DNA of 62,766 nt, from the NCBI RefSeq assembly GCF_025353885.1, contig NZ_JANXNX010000033.1, forward strand, positions 1 through 62,766, read 5' to 3'. The stretch is from Sphingomonas sp. (GTDB lineage: Bacteria; Pseudomonadota; Alphaproteobacteria; Sphingomonadales; Sphingomonadaceae). A program made the position numbers and the translations under genes. Each line of letters begins with the position of its first letter. Position 1 is the first letter of the stretch. Positions 1 through 8,501 of the stretch are shown here, piece after piece. The notes under the pieces were generated by a model. It saw only the letters and a program-made list of their open reading frames with translations. It searched no databases and had not been told where the DNA came from.

Positions 1-393
1 TGCGAAAAGTCTAAAGCACAACCGCAGGTCACCGCTTCAAAGTCGCGATTCTATAAAATACCTTGGTATTTTCACTGCAAACACCGTTTGCTTGGTCAGA
101 TAAGTAAAGCAGACGAAATAACCGTTGTAGCCGCTTCGATCGGGACTAAAAAAGAGAAAATCACTTTCATCGAGTCCTTAGAGGACATTATGTCCCAAAA
201 CATGAGAGACAAGAAGTGGGCGGTTGATTTTAGGCCCTGTCAGGCCGATCCATGTTTGCAAGTTGCGGACTATTGCGCATGGGCAATTCAGCGCAAATGG
301 GAACTGAACGACACGCGATCTTATAATTTGATCGCAAGGCGTATAACCAGAGAATATGATCTTTGGGAGCGTGGCGCTAATCACCACTACTAA
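1..393 (+). CDS. DUF3800 domain protein, 5' partial
   Basis: The reading frame is open from the first base, so the gene begins outside the window; only the last 130 codons are present, ending in TAA. The C-terminal pattern LQVADYCAWAIQRKWE, about 50 residues before the end, resembles the conserved 'aD..awA..rk.e' stretch of DUF3800 proteins, a family often found with mobile or defence genes and whose function is not settled. An internal TTG at 88 could be read as a start, but residues upstream (for example WYFHCKHRLLGQI) also look like the family, so I treat it as truncated by the window edge. An IS1595-type element lies 65 bases downstream. The family call is moderate; no catalytic role can be assigned. 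Confidence 0.6.
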   Translation, partial: CEKSKAQPQVTASKSRFYKIPWYFHCKHRLLGQISKADEITVVAASIGTKKEKITFIESLEDIMSQNMRDKKWAVDFRPCQADPCLQVADYCAWAIQRKWELNDTRSYNLIARRITREYDLWERGANHHY

Positions 394-457
394 TTGCAAC
401 CCGCCATGTTGGCGATCTTAGCTATCATGAAAGAGGCCCAGGGGCCAATTCGCTAAG

Positions 458-473
458 CAAGGGCTGCATTCAT
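458..473 (+). repeat. candidate left inverted repeat of the IS
   Basis: CAAGGGCTGCATTCAT at this end aligns imperfectly with the reverse complement of 1510-1525 (CAAGGGTCTGATGCAT). The match needs two one-base gaps, so this is a tentative terminus. Confidence 0.4.
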
Positions 474-526
474 CGAATCTGCTTTTTTGTGCTTTATGTC
501 AAGGCTTTTTGGGCGCGGGTTTCGCA

Positions 527-1483
527 CTATGCACTAGGCCCCTGATAAGTAAGGCGCTTGCCGATGATGCCCTTGAGGACTTCCAAATTGCGGCCCTTAT
601 CATCGCAACCGTTGGCAATCCGGTTGTTATAACGGAACTCGAACTCGGCGAGGTAGCGGTGCAAATGCTGCTCGCCGCAATGCTGGTAGATGCCCTTCAT
701 GCCGCGCTTGAATATGCTGAAATAACCCTCAACCGTGTTGCTGTGAATGCGACGGTCGGTCAGATCGACATACTGGCCGGAGTTATGGTTCGTCGTACCG
801 TGGGCGGCAAAGTAGGTAGCGATTGACCGATAGGCGTTATGCTCGTCAGTCATGATCGTCGCCTCCTTCGCGACGTTGGCAAGAACGATTGGCATCAGCG
901 TTTTGGCCGAGACGTTATCGACAACCATCGTGCGAGCCTTGCCGGTATCACGGTCAACCAGCGCCAGAACCTTCATCTTGTGGTGGAAGGCGCGCTTTAC
1001 TGGCGCACCCTTCACGCGACCGATGAAAGTCTCGTCAACCTCGACAATGCCGCCGTCCGAACCGAATGGCGAAAGATCACCGGAGCGCATTGCTTCGCGG
1101 ATGCGGTGGGCAAGGAACCACGCGCTCTTGTACTGAACCTCAAGGACGCGGCTAAGCTGGTGCGAACTGATGCCCTTCTTGCTGCTGATGATAAGGTGAA
1201 CGGCCTGTAGCATCTTGTGCAGGGGCATACGGGCGTGTTCGAACACGGTGCCAACCTTCACGGTGAACTGCTTGCGGCATTCGCCACACTTCTTCAGGCC
1301 GAACCGGATAGCGCCTTCGGGGCTTTTCAGGCTTGGTTTGCCCCGAACGCCAGCCAGATCGTAAATCCGGCCACCGATAACTCCACAATGCGGGCAAGCC
1401 ACGCCGTCAGCCCATATGACGCTTTCGAGAAACTCGAATGCTTTGGCTTCGTCGTGAAAATGGGCCTGCGATAGAACGGACAT
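527..1483 (-). CDS. IS1595-family (ISXO2-like) transposase
   Basis: A 318-residue transposase, full length for the family. The N-terminal zinc ribbon is visible as CPHC (residues 30-33) and CGEC (66-69), followed by a helical DNA-binding stretch. The ISXO2-like DDE domain follows, with VEVDETFIG (D150), MTDEHNAY (D213) and the signature HSNTVEGYFSIFK (N249/E252). The C-terminus has the typical HLHRYLAEFEFRYNNR motif. No frameshift or stop interrupts it, so the copy may be active. It starts with ATG at 1483 and runs away from the arabinose operon. Function: cut-and-paste movement of the surrounding element. Confidence 0.93.
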   Translation of the reverse strand: MSVLSQAHFHDEAKAFEFLESVIWADGVACPHCGVIGGRIYDLAGVRGKPSLKSPEGAIRFGLKKCGECRKQFTVKVGTVFEHARMPLHKMLQAVHLIISSKKGISSHQLSRVLEVQYKSAWFLAHRIREAMRSGDLSPFGSDGGIVEVDETFIGRVKGAPVKRAFHHKMKVLALVDRDTGKARTMVVDNVSAKTLMPIVLANVAKEATIMTDEHNAYRSIATYFAAHGTTNHNSGQYVDLTDRRIHSNTVEGYFSIFKRGMKGIYQHCGEQHLHRYLAEFEFRYNNRIANGCDDKGRNLEVLKGIIGKRLTYQGPSA

Positions 1484-1509
1484 GACGGCTTAACTCCTTG
1501 CCGTCACTT

Positions 1510-1525
1510 ATGCATCAGACCCTTG
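1510..1525 (-). repeat. candidate right inverted repeat of the IS
   Basis: Imperfect partner of 458-473, lying 27 bases upstream of the transposase start codon. Confidence 0.4.
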
Positions 1526-1581
1526 GGTTTGTAAAGTACATAATCGCCAAATATTTAGGGCTGGAAATGGCCTCCCGAAGC

Positions 1582-2586
1582 CTAGCGTGCGATATGCACC
1601 TTCGCATCTGTCGGAGGCGCGAACATCGGGGTTCCGGACAGTGACCATTCGACCCGCTGGATGCGGGGTGCCCGCGCCGCGGTACATCCCATGCCCGGTC
1701 GCGGGTTGGCGTGATAGACGATCCAAGTCGCGCCGTCGGGGGCAGCGAAAAAACCGTTGTGGCCGGGTGCATAGACGCTGGCTTCGGGTGCCTTGGCAAT
1801 GACCGGACGTGGTGCCTTGCTCCAGGCCGCAGGGTCTAGCGGGTTGCTGCCGGCGCCAGCGCTGAGCAGGCCGATGGCATAATCGTCTGACCAGCAGGCG
1901 CTGGCGGAATAGCTGAGAAACAGGTCGCTTTTTGGCCCCGCGAGGAACTCCGGCCCTTCCAATATCTGGCGGCCACCACGGCGTTCCCACTCCAGGTCGG
2001 GCCGGGCGATGATCGTTTCCTTGCCGACAAGGGTCCACGGATTGGCCATTGCGACGATCGCCAGGTCGCTGGCAGGCCCGACATAGGGCGAATAGACGAA
2101 ATAACGCTTTCCGGCATACGCGAAGGTCGTGCCGTCGATACCGCGATGTTCAGTGTTCAGTTGCCCGCGATCGGTCCACGCGCCCCGCGTTGGATCCGTA
2201 TTCAGATTTTCAAGAACAAAGATGCCGCGATGCTCATCGTCATCGTGCCCGACTTCGGCCGCCGTGTAATAGATGTACCAGGCATTTCCGATCCGGTGCA
2301 GTTCGGGCGCCCAGATCGACTGCGCATTGGGCCCGGTCGCGGGCGGGGTCCAGACCGTTATCTCCGCAGCCTCCGCCAAGCGCGAAAGGTCCTTAGTCTT
2401 ACGAATCGTAAGTCGATTGCCGACTGTGTTCATGTAGAAATAGGTGTCGCCCTGCCGCACGATCCAGGGGTCGGGGCCTGAGGGCAGCAGGGGGTTGGAA
2501 ATCGTGGACGTCGCCCGTCCAGTATGGGCCACGACAGTCGGCATCGCACCAAGCGCGAGCGCACCGAGCAAGGCCAGCCTCGCCAT
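1582..2586 (-). CDS. secreted GH43 alpha-L-arabinofuranosidase-like glycosidase
   Basis: A 334-residue five-bladed beta-propeller hydrolase with a short N-terminal signal peptide (LALLGALALGAMPTVVAHT). GH43 catalytic positions are recognisable: the general base in GPDPWIVRQ (D39), the pKa-modulating Asp in GIDGTTF (D151) and the general acid in ILEGPEFL (E210). WAPELHRIG (about 92-100) is the usual blade-two motif. Overall it resembles the exo-acting arabinofuranosidase branch of GH43 (subfamily 26-like). The start codon overlaps the stop of the aldolase gene by one base (TGATG), so it is the last gene of the oxidative pathway operon. It probably releases L-arabinose from arabino-oligosaccharides in the periplasm. 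The exact linkage specificity is inferred. Confidence 0.85.
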   Translation of the reverse strand: MARLALLGALALGAMPTVVAHTGRATSTISNPLLPSGPDPWIVRQGDTYFYMNTVGNRLTIRKTKDLSRLAEAAEITVWTPPATGPNAQSIWAPELHRIGNAWYIYYTAAEVGHDDDEHRGIFVLENLNTDPTRGAWTDRGQLNTEHRGIDGTTFAYAGKRYFVYSPYVGPASDLAIVAMANPWTLVGKETIIARPDLEWERRGGRQILEGPEFLAGPKSDLFLSYSASACWSDDYAIGLLSAGAGSNPLDPAAWSKAPRPVIAKAPEASVYAPGHNGFFAAPDGATWIVYHANPRPGMGCTAARAPRIQRVEWSLSGTPMFAPPTDAKVHIAR

Positions 2587-3233
2587 CAGCCCTGCGCCAT
2601 CCCGAGTGCTGCGAGCGCTAGGGCAAAGGCGTGCGCGTTCCGGCCGACCAACTCGGCGGTATCGCCGCGCTTATACAGGGCGGAGCCCAAGCCGAATCCT
2701 GACGCACCCGCAGCAACCCAGGGCTGCATCGTTTCGGGGGTTATGCCCCCGACCACGAGTTTGGGGACGGCGGGCGGCAGAACTGCCGCCAGTGCCTTGA
2801 CGACGCCAGGGCTCATCGCCTCGGCCGGGAAGAACTTCAGCGCATGGGCGCCGGAGTGCAGCGCGGCAAATGCCTCGGTCGCGGTCCAGCAGCCCGGCAA
2901 CGAGGCAAGTCCTGCGGCAACCGAAGCGGCGATCACGTCGCCGTTGGTGTTGGGCGAAACGATCATGCGTCCGCCCGCTGCAGCGACTGCGGTCACCTGA
3001 TCGACCGACAGGACGGTGCCGGCCCCGGCCACTGCCACGCCCTCCAGATGTCGGGCTAGGCGCTCTATCGACACCAATGGATCGGGCGAATTTAGTGGCA
3101 CCTCAATCAGCGTAAAGCCTGCGTCGACCAGCGCGTCGCCGACTGCCAGCACCTCGTCGGGTGTGATGCCGCGCAGGATGGCGACGAGCGGAAAATGGTC
3201 GAATGCGTTCTTGAAGTCGACGGGCATGGTCAT
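2586..3233 (-). CDS. dgoA: 2-dehydro-3-deoxy-6-phosphogalactonate aldolase
   Basis: A 215-residue class I aldolase of the KDPG/KDPGal family. VAILRGI (residues 17-23), the catalytic Glu in IEVPLNSP (E44) and the Schiff-base Lys in ALKFFPAE (K133) are all present. The PLNSP motif and the kinase next door favour KDPGal over KDPG as substrate. It cleaves 2-keto-3-deoxy-6-phosphogalactonate to pyruvate and glyceraldehyde 3-phosphate, the last step of the De Ley-Doudoroff D-galactose route. The ATG overlaps the dgoK stop by four bases (ATGA), and its own stop overlaps the following GH43 start by one base, so translation is probably coupled. Cytoplasmic. Confidence 0.93.
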   Translation of the reverse strand: MTMPVDFKNAFDHFPLVAILRGITPDEVLAVGDALVDAGFTLIEVPLNSPDPLVSIERLARHLEGVAVAGAGTVLSVDQVTAVAAAGGRMIVSPNTNGDVIAASVAAGLASLPGCWTATEAFAALHSGAHALKFFPAEAMSPGVVKALAAVLPPAVPKLVVGGITPETMQPWVAAGASGFGLGSALYKRGDTAELVGRNAHAFALALAALGMAQG

Positions 3234-4123
3234 GACAAGCTATCCCAGATGCTGGTGATGCCGCCGACAAAGGCGGCCTGACTGTCGATCAGGTAAGGGC
3301 GCGCGCCGACCGCATCAATCGCGGCGGCGTACAGGGCACCGAGTTGCGGGTCGGCGAGCACGAACACAGCACGATCTTCCCCGTCGAGCCGCGATCGCAC
3401 GTCGGTGCCGATCAGCAAGCCGCTGACATAGGATGCGCTCCCGGTGGCGTTACGCAGGCCAGTGACGAAGTCGGCGCGCACCCCGAACAGGCGGGTGAGC
3501 AGCGCGTCGCCGGCGGCGTCGCGAACCCCGCGCAGGAAATCCGCGCCGGGTTCGACGGGGCCGGTCATCTGCGCGGCGAGCAGGCTGTGTTTTTGCAGCA
3601 GCGAAAAGAACTCGCCGGTCATTGCTGTGGCAAAATGCGTAATCGCTCCACCGGTCATGGTCGCCCATTTGCAATGTGTGCCGGGCTGGCAAAGCAGCGC
3701 GTCGGCAGGGGCCAGCCCGGTTGCGACCGCCCCCAGCAGCTGAACCTCCTCACCGCGCATGACGTCGCTGCGTCCGTCCGCGCGGACCGCGACTCCCGGC
3801 ACGATGGCCGTGCGGTTGGTTTCTGCCCAGACGAGTTTGCCGGCCAGTGCTGCTAAGTCGGCCGGGCAACCGACATAGGGCGCCTCGACCCACCCGCGAT
3901 TAGACCCGACCATGCCAGCGCATAGCATCGGCAGATCGCCCATCCGTGCCCGGATGTCGGCGACTTCGGCTCCGAAGCTACCGGGTTCCACCGCCAATAT
4001 GCCACGATCATCGCGCTGCGTCTCCTCGACCTGGCCATCGACGATGCGATACACCCGACGATTGGTCGTCCCCCAATCGACCGCCAAAAAAGTTCTGCCC
4101 TCCGCGTCAGTCATGGAACGCAT
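3230..4123 (-). CDS. dgoK: 2-dehydro-3-deoxygalactonokinase
   Basis: A 297-residue sugar-acid kinase of the DgoK family. The N-terminal phosphate-binding motif VDWGTTNRR is clear, as are [11 protein letters not shown] and PGTHCKWA (about 165-173), which are typical of the family. It phosphorylates 2-keto-3-deoxygalactonate with ATP to give the substrate of the aldolase encoded immediately downstream. Two ATG starts are possible: 4123, preceded by GGGAAAT, and 4114. I kept the longer form because the spacing to the purine-rich stretch is better. Either one overlaps the end of the dehydrogenase gene, indicating a tightly coupled operon. Cytoplasmic. Confidence 0.93.
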   Translation of the reverse strand: MRSMTDAEGRTFLAVDWGTTNRRVYRIVDGQVEETQRDDRGILAVEPGSFGAEVADIRARMGDLPMLCAGMVGSNRGWVEAPYVGCPADLAALAGKLVWAETNRTAIVPGVAVRADGRSDVMRGEEVQLLGAVATGLAPADALLCQPGTHCKWATMTGGAITHFATAMTGEFFSLLQKHSLLAAQMTGPVEPGADFLRGVRDAAGDALLTRLFGVRADFVTGLRNATGSASYVSGLLIGTDVRSRLDGEDRAVFVLADPQLGALYAAAIDAVGARPYLIDSQAAFVGGITSIWDSLS

Positions 4124-5033
4124 CGGTGATTTCCCGGCGTCCGCGCAGAAAGGCGTCCGCTACCAGCCGCAAAGGATCGGTGTCGACATCGCTGCGTCCG
4201 GCACGGACCAACGAGGCGAAGCGTGCGTACAGGCCCGGATATTCGCTGTCCTCGCCATAATCGGTGCCGGTCGGCAACGACAGGAAGGCACCGCCATTGG
4301 ACAGCTTCAGCGTCCCGACATCGGTCTCGACGATGATATCCCAGCTTTGCAGGCCGGTCTGGCGCCAGTCGAGGTCCATCAGGATCGGCGCGCCCGCCGT
4401 ATCGCGAAACTCGATGTCGGCGGCGATCGGCGCGGCGCGGTTGGCGGGAATGGTCAGCGTCGCGGCCTTCAGGAAAAACGGTCGCGGCAGAATATGCGTC
4501 GCGATCGAGAGCGCGTTGATGCCGGGATCGAACACGCCCAGCCCGCCCGGTTCCCAGATCCACGCCTGCCCGGGATGCCAGACCCGAACGTCCTCTCGCC
4601 AAACGATTGCGACCCGGTCAATCCGCCGCTCGGCCAGCCAGGCGCGCGCCGGTGCGACCCCGGCGGCGAAACGCGAATGCCAGGCGGCAAACAGGGTTAC
4701 CCCGACCTTGCGCGCCTGGTCGTTGAGCGCAGCCACCTCAGCCAGCGTTGCACCGGGCGGTTTTTCAAGGAAAACGTGGACGCCGCGCGCGAGCGCCTGC
4801 GCCGCCAGATCGTAACGAACCTGCGGCGGCGTGCAGAGCGCGACGGCGTCGACCGCCGGCCCTTCGGCCAACAGGGCATCGAGGCTGCGATGGTGGACGA
4901 CACCCTCCACCCCCGGGTCGTGCGGGCTGACCGTGGCTGCAAGTCCGAAGGCATTGTTACCCGCGATCGCCGGCAGATGCTGGTCGCGCGCAATCTTGCC
5001 CATGCCGACGACGGCGATGTGGATCGGCTCCAT
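4107..5033 (-). CDS. L-arabinose/D-galactose 1-dehydrogenase (Gfo/Idh/MocA family)
   Basis: A 308-residue NAD(P)-dependent oxidoreductase with an N-terminal Rossmann motif (VVGMGKIARDQH, about 8-19) and the family EKP motif (FLEKPPGATL, about 93-102). Length and sequence resemble the Azospirillum-type L-arabinose 1-dehydrogenase, which also oxidises D-galactose. It makes the sugar 1,4-lactone, the first step of both the Weimberg-type arabinose and De Ley-Doudoroff galactose pathways. The start at 5033 was chosen because the ATG overlaps the preceding stop by one base and places the Rossmann motif at the N-terminus; a longer open frame upstream is a shadow of the preceding gene. The dual substrate role fits the mixture of pathway genes around it. 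Confidence 0.88.
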   Translation of the reverse strand: MEPIHIAVVGMGKIARDQHLPAIAGNNAFGLAATVSPHDPGVEGVVHHRSLDALLAEGPAVDAVALCTPPQVRYDLAAQALARGVHVFLEKPPGATLAEVAALNDQARKVGVTLFAAWHSRFAAGVAPARAWLAERRIDRVAIVWREDVRVWHPGQAWIWEPGGLGVFDPGINALSIATHILPRPFFLKAATLTIPANRAAPIAADIEFRDTAGAPILMDLDWRQTGLQSWDIIVETDVGTLKLSNGGAFLSLPTGTDYGEDSEYPGLYARFASLVRAGRSDVDTDPLRLVADAFLRGRREITDAFHD

Positions 5034-6025
5034 CAGAGCGCTCGGACGATGACGGGCGACTGCGCCGCGCGCGCTAGGGGATTGCGGACGGCCAGCGTAA
5101 AGGGTGCCGCCTCGATCTCGAACACGTCGCCGACCGCGGTTTGCACCGCGTCGCTGAACGACAGGGTCGCGGTGCCGAAAAAGTGAATGTGGATGTCGCC
5201 AGGGCGGCGGAACAGCCCGTATTTGAAGTGATGCGCCTCGAGGTTGGCGATGGTATGCGACATATTGTCTTCGCCCGACAGGAACGGTTTCTCCCACAAG
5301 GTTTCCCCGTTGCGCACGATCCGGCTGGTGCCTTCGAAATGGCTCGGCGGCGGACCAACCAGCAGTTCGGGGCCAAGTGCGGCCTGGCGCAATTTGGAAT
5401 GCGCCAGCCAAAGGTAATTGTGCCGCTCGGTCACGTGATCGCTGAATTCGTTGGCGAGGCACAGGCCAAGCCTGAACGGGGTGCCATCGGGGCCGATCAA
5501 GTAGATACCCGCCAGTTCGGGCTCTTCGCCGCCGTCCTTGGCAAAATCAGGCATCGTCAGCGGTGCGCCTGGCGCGACCAGCTGCGATCCGTCGCCCTTG
5601 TAAAACCATTCGGGCTGCTGTCCGATCTCGCCAGCGCCGGGCTTGCCACCATCGACACCTTCCAGAAACATCCGCATCGAATCTGTCTTGGTCGTGGTGG
5701 CTGCAGCTTGGCGGTGCATTTGGTCGCGGCCCTCGGCCGACCCGAGATGGGTCAGGCCGGTACCGGAGAGCAGGACATGCGCATCATCGTCATGGTCGAT
5801 CGGCGCGAGCAACCGCCCCGCGGCATATTCCGCCGCGAGATCGACCCCAGTCCGCTTGCCGCACGTTTCGACCGCTTGCGCCAGCGTGAGGCCATCAGCG
5901 ATGGCGCGCCCGGCAAGTTCACGTACACTTGTCACGCCGTTCACAAAGGTCACACCTTCGGCAGTTGCCGCGATGACCGATCGCACCCCGTCGGCTCCAC
6001 GATGTTGCAGCAAACGAAATGCCAT
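5033..6025 (-). CDS. AraD1-family (FAH-fold) sugar-acid enzyme
   Basis: A 330-residue protein of the fumarylacetoacetate hydrolase superfamily, matching the AraD1/GguC group found in proteobacterial arabinose loci. Metal-ligand-like acidic motifs are visible in GEEPELAGIYLIG and LANEFSDHVTE, the latter resembling the usual 'GND.SdR' stretch. Proposed role: dehydration of 2-keto-3-deoxy-L-arabinonate to 2-oxoglutarate semialdehyde, feeding the next enzyme. This assignment rests on genome context for the family and is less certain than the fold. The ATG at 6025 is preceded by GGGAGAGG. The stop overlaps the dehydrogenase start by one base. Cytoplasmic. Confidence 0.8.
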   Translation of the reverse strand: MAFRLLQHRGADGVRSVIAATAEGVTFVNGVTSVRELAGRAIADGLTLAQAVETCGKRTGVDLAAEYAAGRLLAPIDHDDDAHVLLSGTGLTHLGSAEGRDQMHRQAAATTTKTDSMRMFLEGVDGGKPGAGEIGQQPEWFYKGDGSQLVAPGAPLTMPDFAKDGGEEPELAGIYLIGPDGTPFRLGLCLANEFSDHVTERHNYLWLAHSKLRQAALGPELLVGPPPSHFEGTSRIVRNGETLWEKPFLSGEDNMSHTIANLEAHHFKYGLFRRPGDIHIHFFGTATLSFSDAVQTAVGDVFEIEAAPFTLAVRNPLARAAQSPVIVRAL

Positions 6026-6074
6026 GAAACCTCTCCCTTGAATTCGAAGGCCGTTATGGCCTGTGTTCGTGCAA

Positions 6075-7634
6075 TCAGCCGAGCCTCGGCGTGCTATCCA
6101 GCAGGCGGGGAACGCCCGTCGCGTCGTCGCGCAGTTCAGGCGGCAATATCGACTGCGCCAGATTCTGGTAGGACACCGGGCGCAAAAACCGGTCGATCGC
6201 CAGGCTGCCAACTGAAGTCGTGCGCGCATCTGACGTTGCCGGAAATGGCCCCCCATGGACCATGGCATGGGCGACTTCGACTCCGGTCGGCCAGCCATTG
6301 GCAAGGATGCGACCAACGCGGCGTTCGAGCGCGGGCAGCAACGCCGCCGCGACGGGTTCATCCTGCGGCTCCATGTGGAGGGTCGCAGTCAACTGGCCCT
6401 CCAGTCCCTCGATCACATCGCGAAGCTCGGCCTCGTCGCGGCATTTCACCAATATACCAGCTGCGCCGAAGACTTCATTGCCAAGCGCCTTGTCCGCCAG
6501 GAATGCCTCCGCGGTGGTAGCGAAAAAGGCCGCCTGTCCGCGAGGGCCATCGCCCTGCTTGCCACGTGCGATCGTCGTTACGCTGTCGCTGTTGGCCAGG
6601 GCGTCGACGCCCTTGGTATAAGCGGCATGGATTCCGGTCGTCAGCATGGTTGCCGCCTCTGCCGCAACGAGCGCCCCGCCCGCCGCGGCGACAAATGTGT
6701 CGAATCCCTCGCCATCAATTGCGAGCACAAGGCCGGGATTGGTACAAAACTGCCCCGCCCCCATCGTCAGCGAACCGACAAATGCTGTTCCCAGCGCCGC
6801 GCCCCGCGCCTTCAGCGCCGCCGGCAGCAGCAGGACCGGGTTGATGCTCGACATCTCCGCATAGACCGGGATCGGCACGGGGCGAGCTTGCGCCAGCGCC
6901 ACAAGGGCAAGACCACCATCGCGCGAACCGGTAAAGCCGACCGCGGCAATACGCGGATCCCTGACCAACGCGCTTCCAAGGTTTTTGCCCGGGCCAACCA
7001 GATGCGCAAAAACACCCGCTGGCAGTCCGCAAGCGGCGACGGCGCGGTGGATCGCATCGGCCACCATGGCCCCTGTATCGGGATGCGCTGGATGGCCCTT
7101 CACGACCACCGGGCACCCGGCGGCCAGCGCCGAAGCGGTGTCGCCACCAGCGGTCGAGAAAGCGAGCGGGAAGTTGGACGCGCCGAATACGGCCACCGGT
7201 CCGAGCGGGATCATGCGCATCCGCAAGTCGGGACGGGGCAAAGGCTGGCGATCGGGCATTGCAGGATCGATACGCAGGCCGAGCCAGGCGCCGCCGCGCA
7301 CCACGCCTGCGAATAGTTTCAACTGGCCCACCGTACGACCGCGCTCACCCTCCAACCGGGCGCGCGGCAAGCCACTTTCGCGCATCGCGGCGACGATCAG
7401 GTCGTCGCCGATCGCCAGAATTTCTTTGGCGATCCGCTCCAGGAATTGGGCACGCGCCTCGCGATCGGTGGCGCGATAGACATCGAATGCGGCGTCTGCC
7501 GCGATGCAGGCCGCCTCCATATCGGCAAAACCATGAACCGCAAGCGCCTCTCCATCCGGTTCACCGGTCTCGGCAGTAATGGAACGAAAGCTTGAGGTGT
7601 CGGCGCGGACGATCGTGGCAACATCGGCTGTCAT
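6075..7634 (-). CDS. 2-oxoglutarate semialdehyde dehydrogenase (2,5-dioxovalerate dehydrogenase)
   Basis: A 519-residue aldehyde dehydrogenase. The catalytic Cys lies in GAGQFCTNPG (C297) and the general-base Glu in YAEMSSINP (E260). GPVAVFGASNFPLAFS (about 145-160) is characteristic of the ketoglutarate semialdehyde dehydrogenase subgroup. It oxidises 2-oxoglutarate semialdehyde to 2-oxoglutarate, the end of the Weimberg-type L-arabinose pathway. It is the first gene of a six-gene minus-strand operon reaching 1582 and is transcribed divergently from the GntR regulator. AGGAG precedes the ATG at 7634. A weak FadR-type operator-like sequence lies just upstream. Cytoplasmic. Confidence 0.92.
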   Translation of the reverse strand: MTADVATIVRADTSSFRSITAETGEPDGEALAVHGFADMEAACIAADAAFDVYRATDREARAQFLERIAKEILAIGDDLIVAAMRESGLPRARLEGERGRTVGQLKLFAGVVRGGAWLGLRIDPAMPDRQPLPRPDLRMRMIPLGPVAVFGASNFPLAFSTAGGDTASALAAGCPVVVKGHPAHPDTGAMVADAIHRAVAACGLPAGVFAHLVGPGKNLGSALVRDPRIAAVGFTGSRDGGLALVALAQARPVPIPVYAEMSSINPVLLLPAALKARGAALGTAFVGSLTMGAGQFCTNPGLVLAIDGEGFDTFVAAAGGALVAAEAATMLTTGIHAAYTKGVDALANSDSVTTIARGKQGDGPRGQAAFFATTAEAFLADKALGNEVFGAAGILVKCRDEAELRDVIEGLEGQLTATLHMEPQDEPVAAALLPALERRVGRILANGWPTGVEVAHAMVHGGPFPATSDARTTSVGSLAIDRFLRPVSYQNLAQSILPPELRDDATGVPRLLDSTPRLG

Positions 7635-7648
7635 TGAATTCTCCTGAT

Positions 7649-7659
7649 TACTCCGACAT
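7649..7659 (-). promoter_or_regulatory. possible degenerate GntR/FadR-type operator
   Basis: On the minus strand this reads ATGTCGGAGTA, followed by AT. It matches the intact 11-mer TTGTAGGACTA found at 16466 and 21561 at 8 of 11 positions, and the dyad positions only partly. It lies 15-25 bases upstream of the dehydrogenase start, between that operon and the regulator gene. Confidence 0.35.
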
Positions 7660-7742
7660 ATTGCACCAAGGTCCAGAACGCAATGATTTGTCGTTCCGAG
7701 TTGGCGGCAGTGCTGTTAGGAAGACCCCCGGAGAACAAAAAG

Positions 7743-8501
7743 ATGAGCGACGGCATTGCCCTTGAGGGCGCAACCGAAAGTCCGCGCAAGGCGCGCGGCA
7801 CCGGCCGTCGCCTGAACGGCGCTGTGGCACATAAACTCGGCCTCGCCATCCTGTCGGGCGAATATGCGCCCGGTGACACGCTATCGGGCGAGGTCGCCTT
7901 TGCCGAGGAACTTGAAGTATCGCGTAGCGCTTATCGTGAGGCGGTGCAGGTGCTGATGGCCAAGGGGCTGGTCGAGAGCCGCACCAAGACCGGCACGCGC
8001 GTCCTGCCGCGCAGCCGCTGGAATCTGCTCGACCCCGATGTGCTGGCCTGGGCCTTTGCCGGCAAGCCCGACGTCGATTTCGTGCGCAACCTGTTCGAGC
8101 TTCGCGCGATCGTCGAGCCCGCGGCCGCGCGGCTGGCGGCCGAACGCCGTGACAAGGCGGATCTTAAGATCATGAAGGACGCGCTGGTGGGTATGCGTCG
8201 CCATACGCTGGCCACCGAAGTGGGCCGCGCGGCTGACCGGGATTTTCACACCGCAATCTTGCAGGCAACGCGCAACGACGCCTTGCTGACACTCAGCGCC
8301 AGTATCGGCGCTGCGGTCAACTGGACCACGCAGTTCAAGCAGCGCGGGCGGAATTTGCCCCGCAATCCGCTGCCCGACCATATGCGCGTGTACGATGCGA
8401 TCGTTGCAGGTGATCAGGAAGGGGCAAGCGATGCGATGCGCGTGCTGGTCGATCTGGCTCTGGAGGATACGCGCACCGCAATGGAGCGGCTGACCGGCTA
8501 A
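7743..8501 (+). CDS. FadR-subfamily GntR transcriptional regulator
   Basis: A 252-residue regulator. The N-terminal winged helix-turn-helix is evident (GDTLSGEVAFAEELEVSRSAYREAV, quoted only in parts: LSGEVAFAEEL and VSRSAYREAVQVL), and the C-terminal all-helical FCD domain carries the usual metal/ligand region (NLFELRAIVEPAAARLAA and RDFHTAIL). I chose ATG 7743, with GGAG nine bases upstream, over an upstream start at 7683. The gene is divergent from the pathway operon and converges with a GH43-like gene, overlapping its 3' end by four bases. It is probably the local repressor sensing a sugar-acid intermediate, acting through TNGTNNNACNA-type sites near 16466 and 21561. The effector is not identifiable from sequence. 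Confidence 0.9.
   Translation: MSDGIALEGATESPRKARGTGRRLNGAVAHKLGLAILSGEYAPGDTLSGEVAFAEELEVSRSAYREAVQVLMAKGLVESRTKTGTRVLPRSRWNLLDPDVLAWAFAGKPDVDFVRNLFELRAIVEPAAARLAAERRDKADLKIMKDALVGMRRHTLATEVGRAADRDFHTAILQATRNDALLTLSASIGAAVNWTTQFKQRGRNLPRNPLPDHMRVYDAIVAGDQEGASDAMRVLVDLALEDTRTAMERLTG

Larger units (their letters stand above)
458..1525 (-). mobile_element. IS1595-family insertion sequence
   Basis: About 1.07 kb, containing a single full-length transposase gene on the minus strand. Candidate imperfect terminal inverted repeats begin CAAGGG at 458 and, on the opposite strand, at 1525; allowing one-base gaps they share CAAGGG, CTG, AT and CAT. I could not find an identical 8-bp target duplication: the bases flanking these ends differ (left ...CGCTAAG, right GGTTTG...). 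Either the boundaries are slightly different or a rearrangement has separated the original flanks. The element sits directly beyond the end of the arabinose operon. The family is well supported by the transposase; the exact ends are not. Confidence 0.7.

Noticed and set aside
3912-6520. Long plus-strand open frames opposite the dgoK, dehydrogenase and AraD1 genes
   Set aside because: They are antisense to well-recognised pathway genes and read as composition-driven frames.
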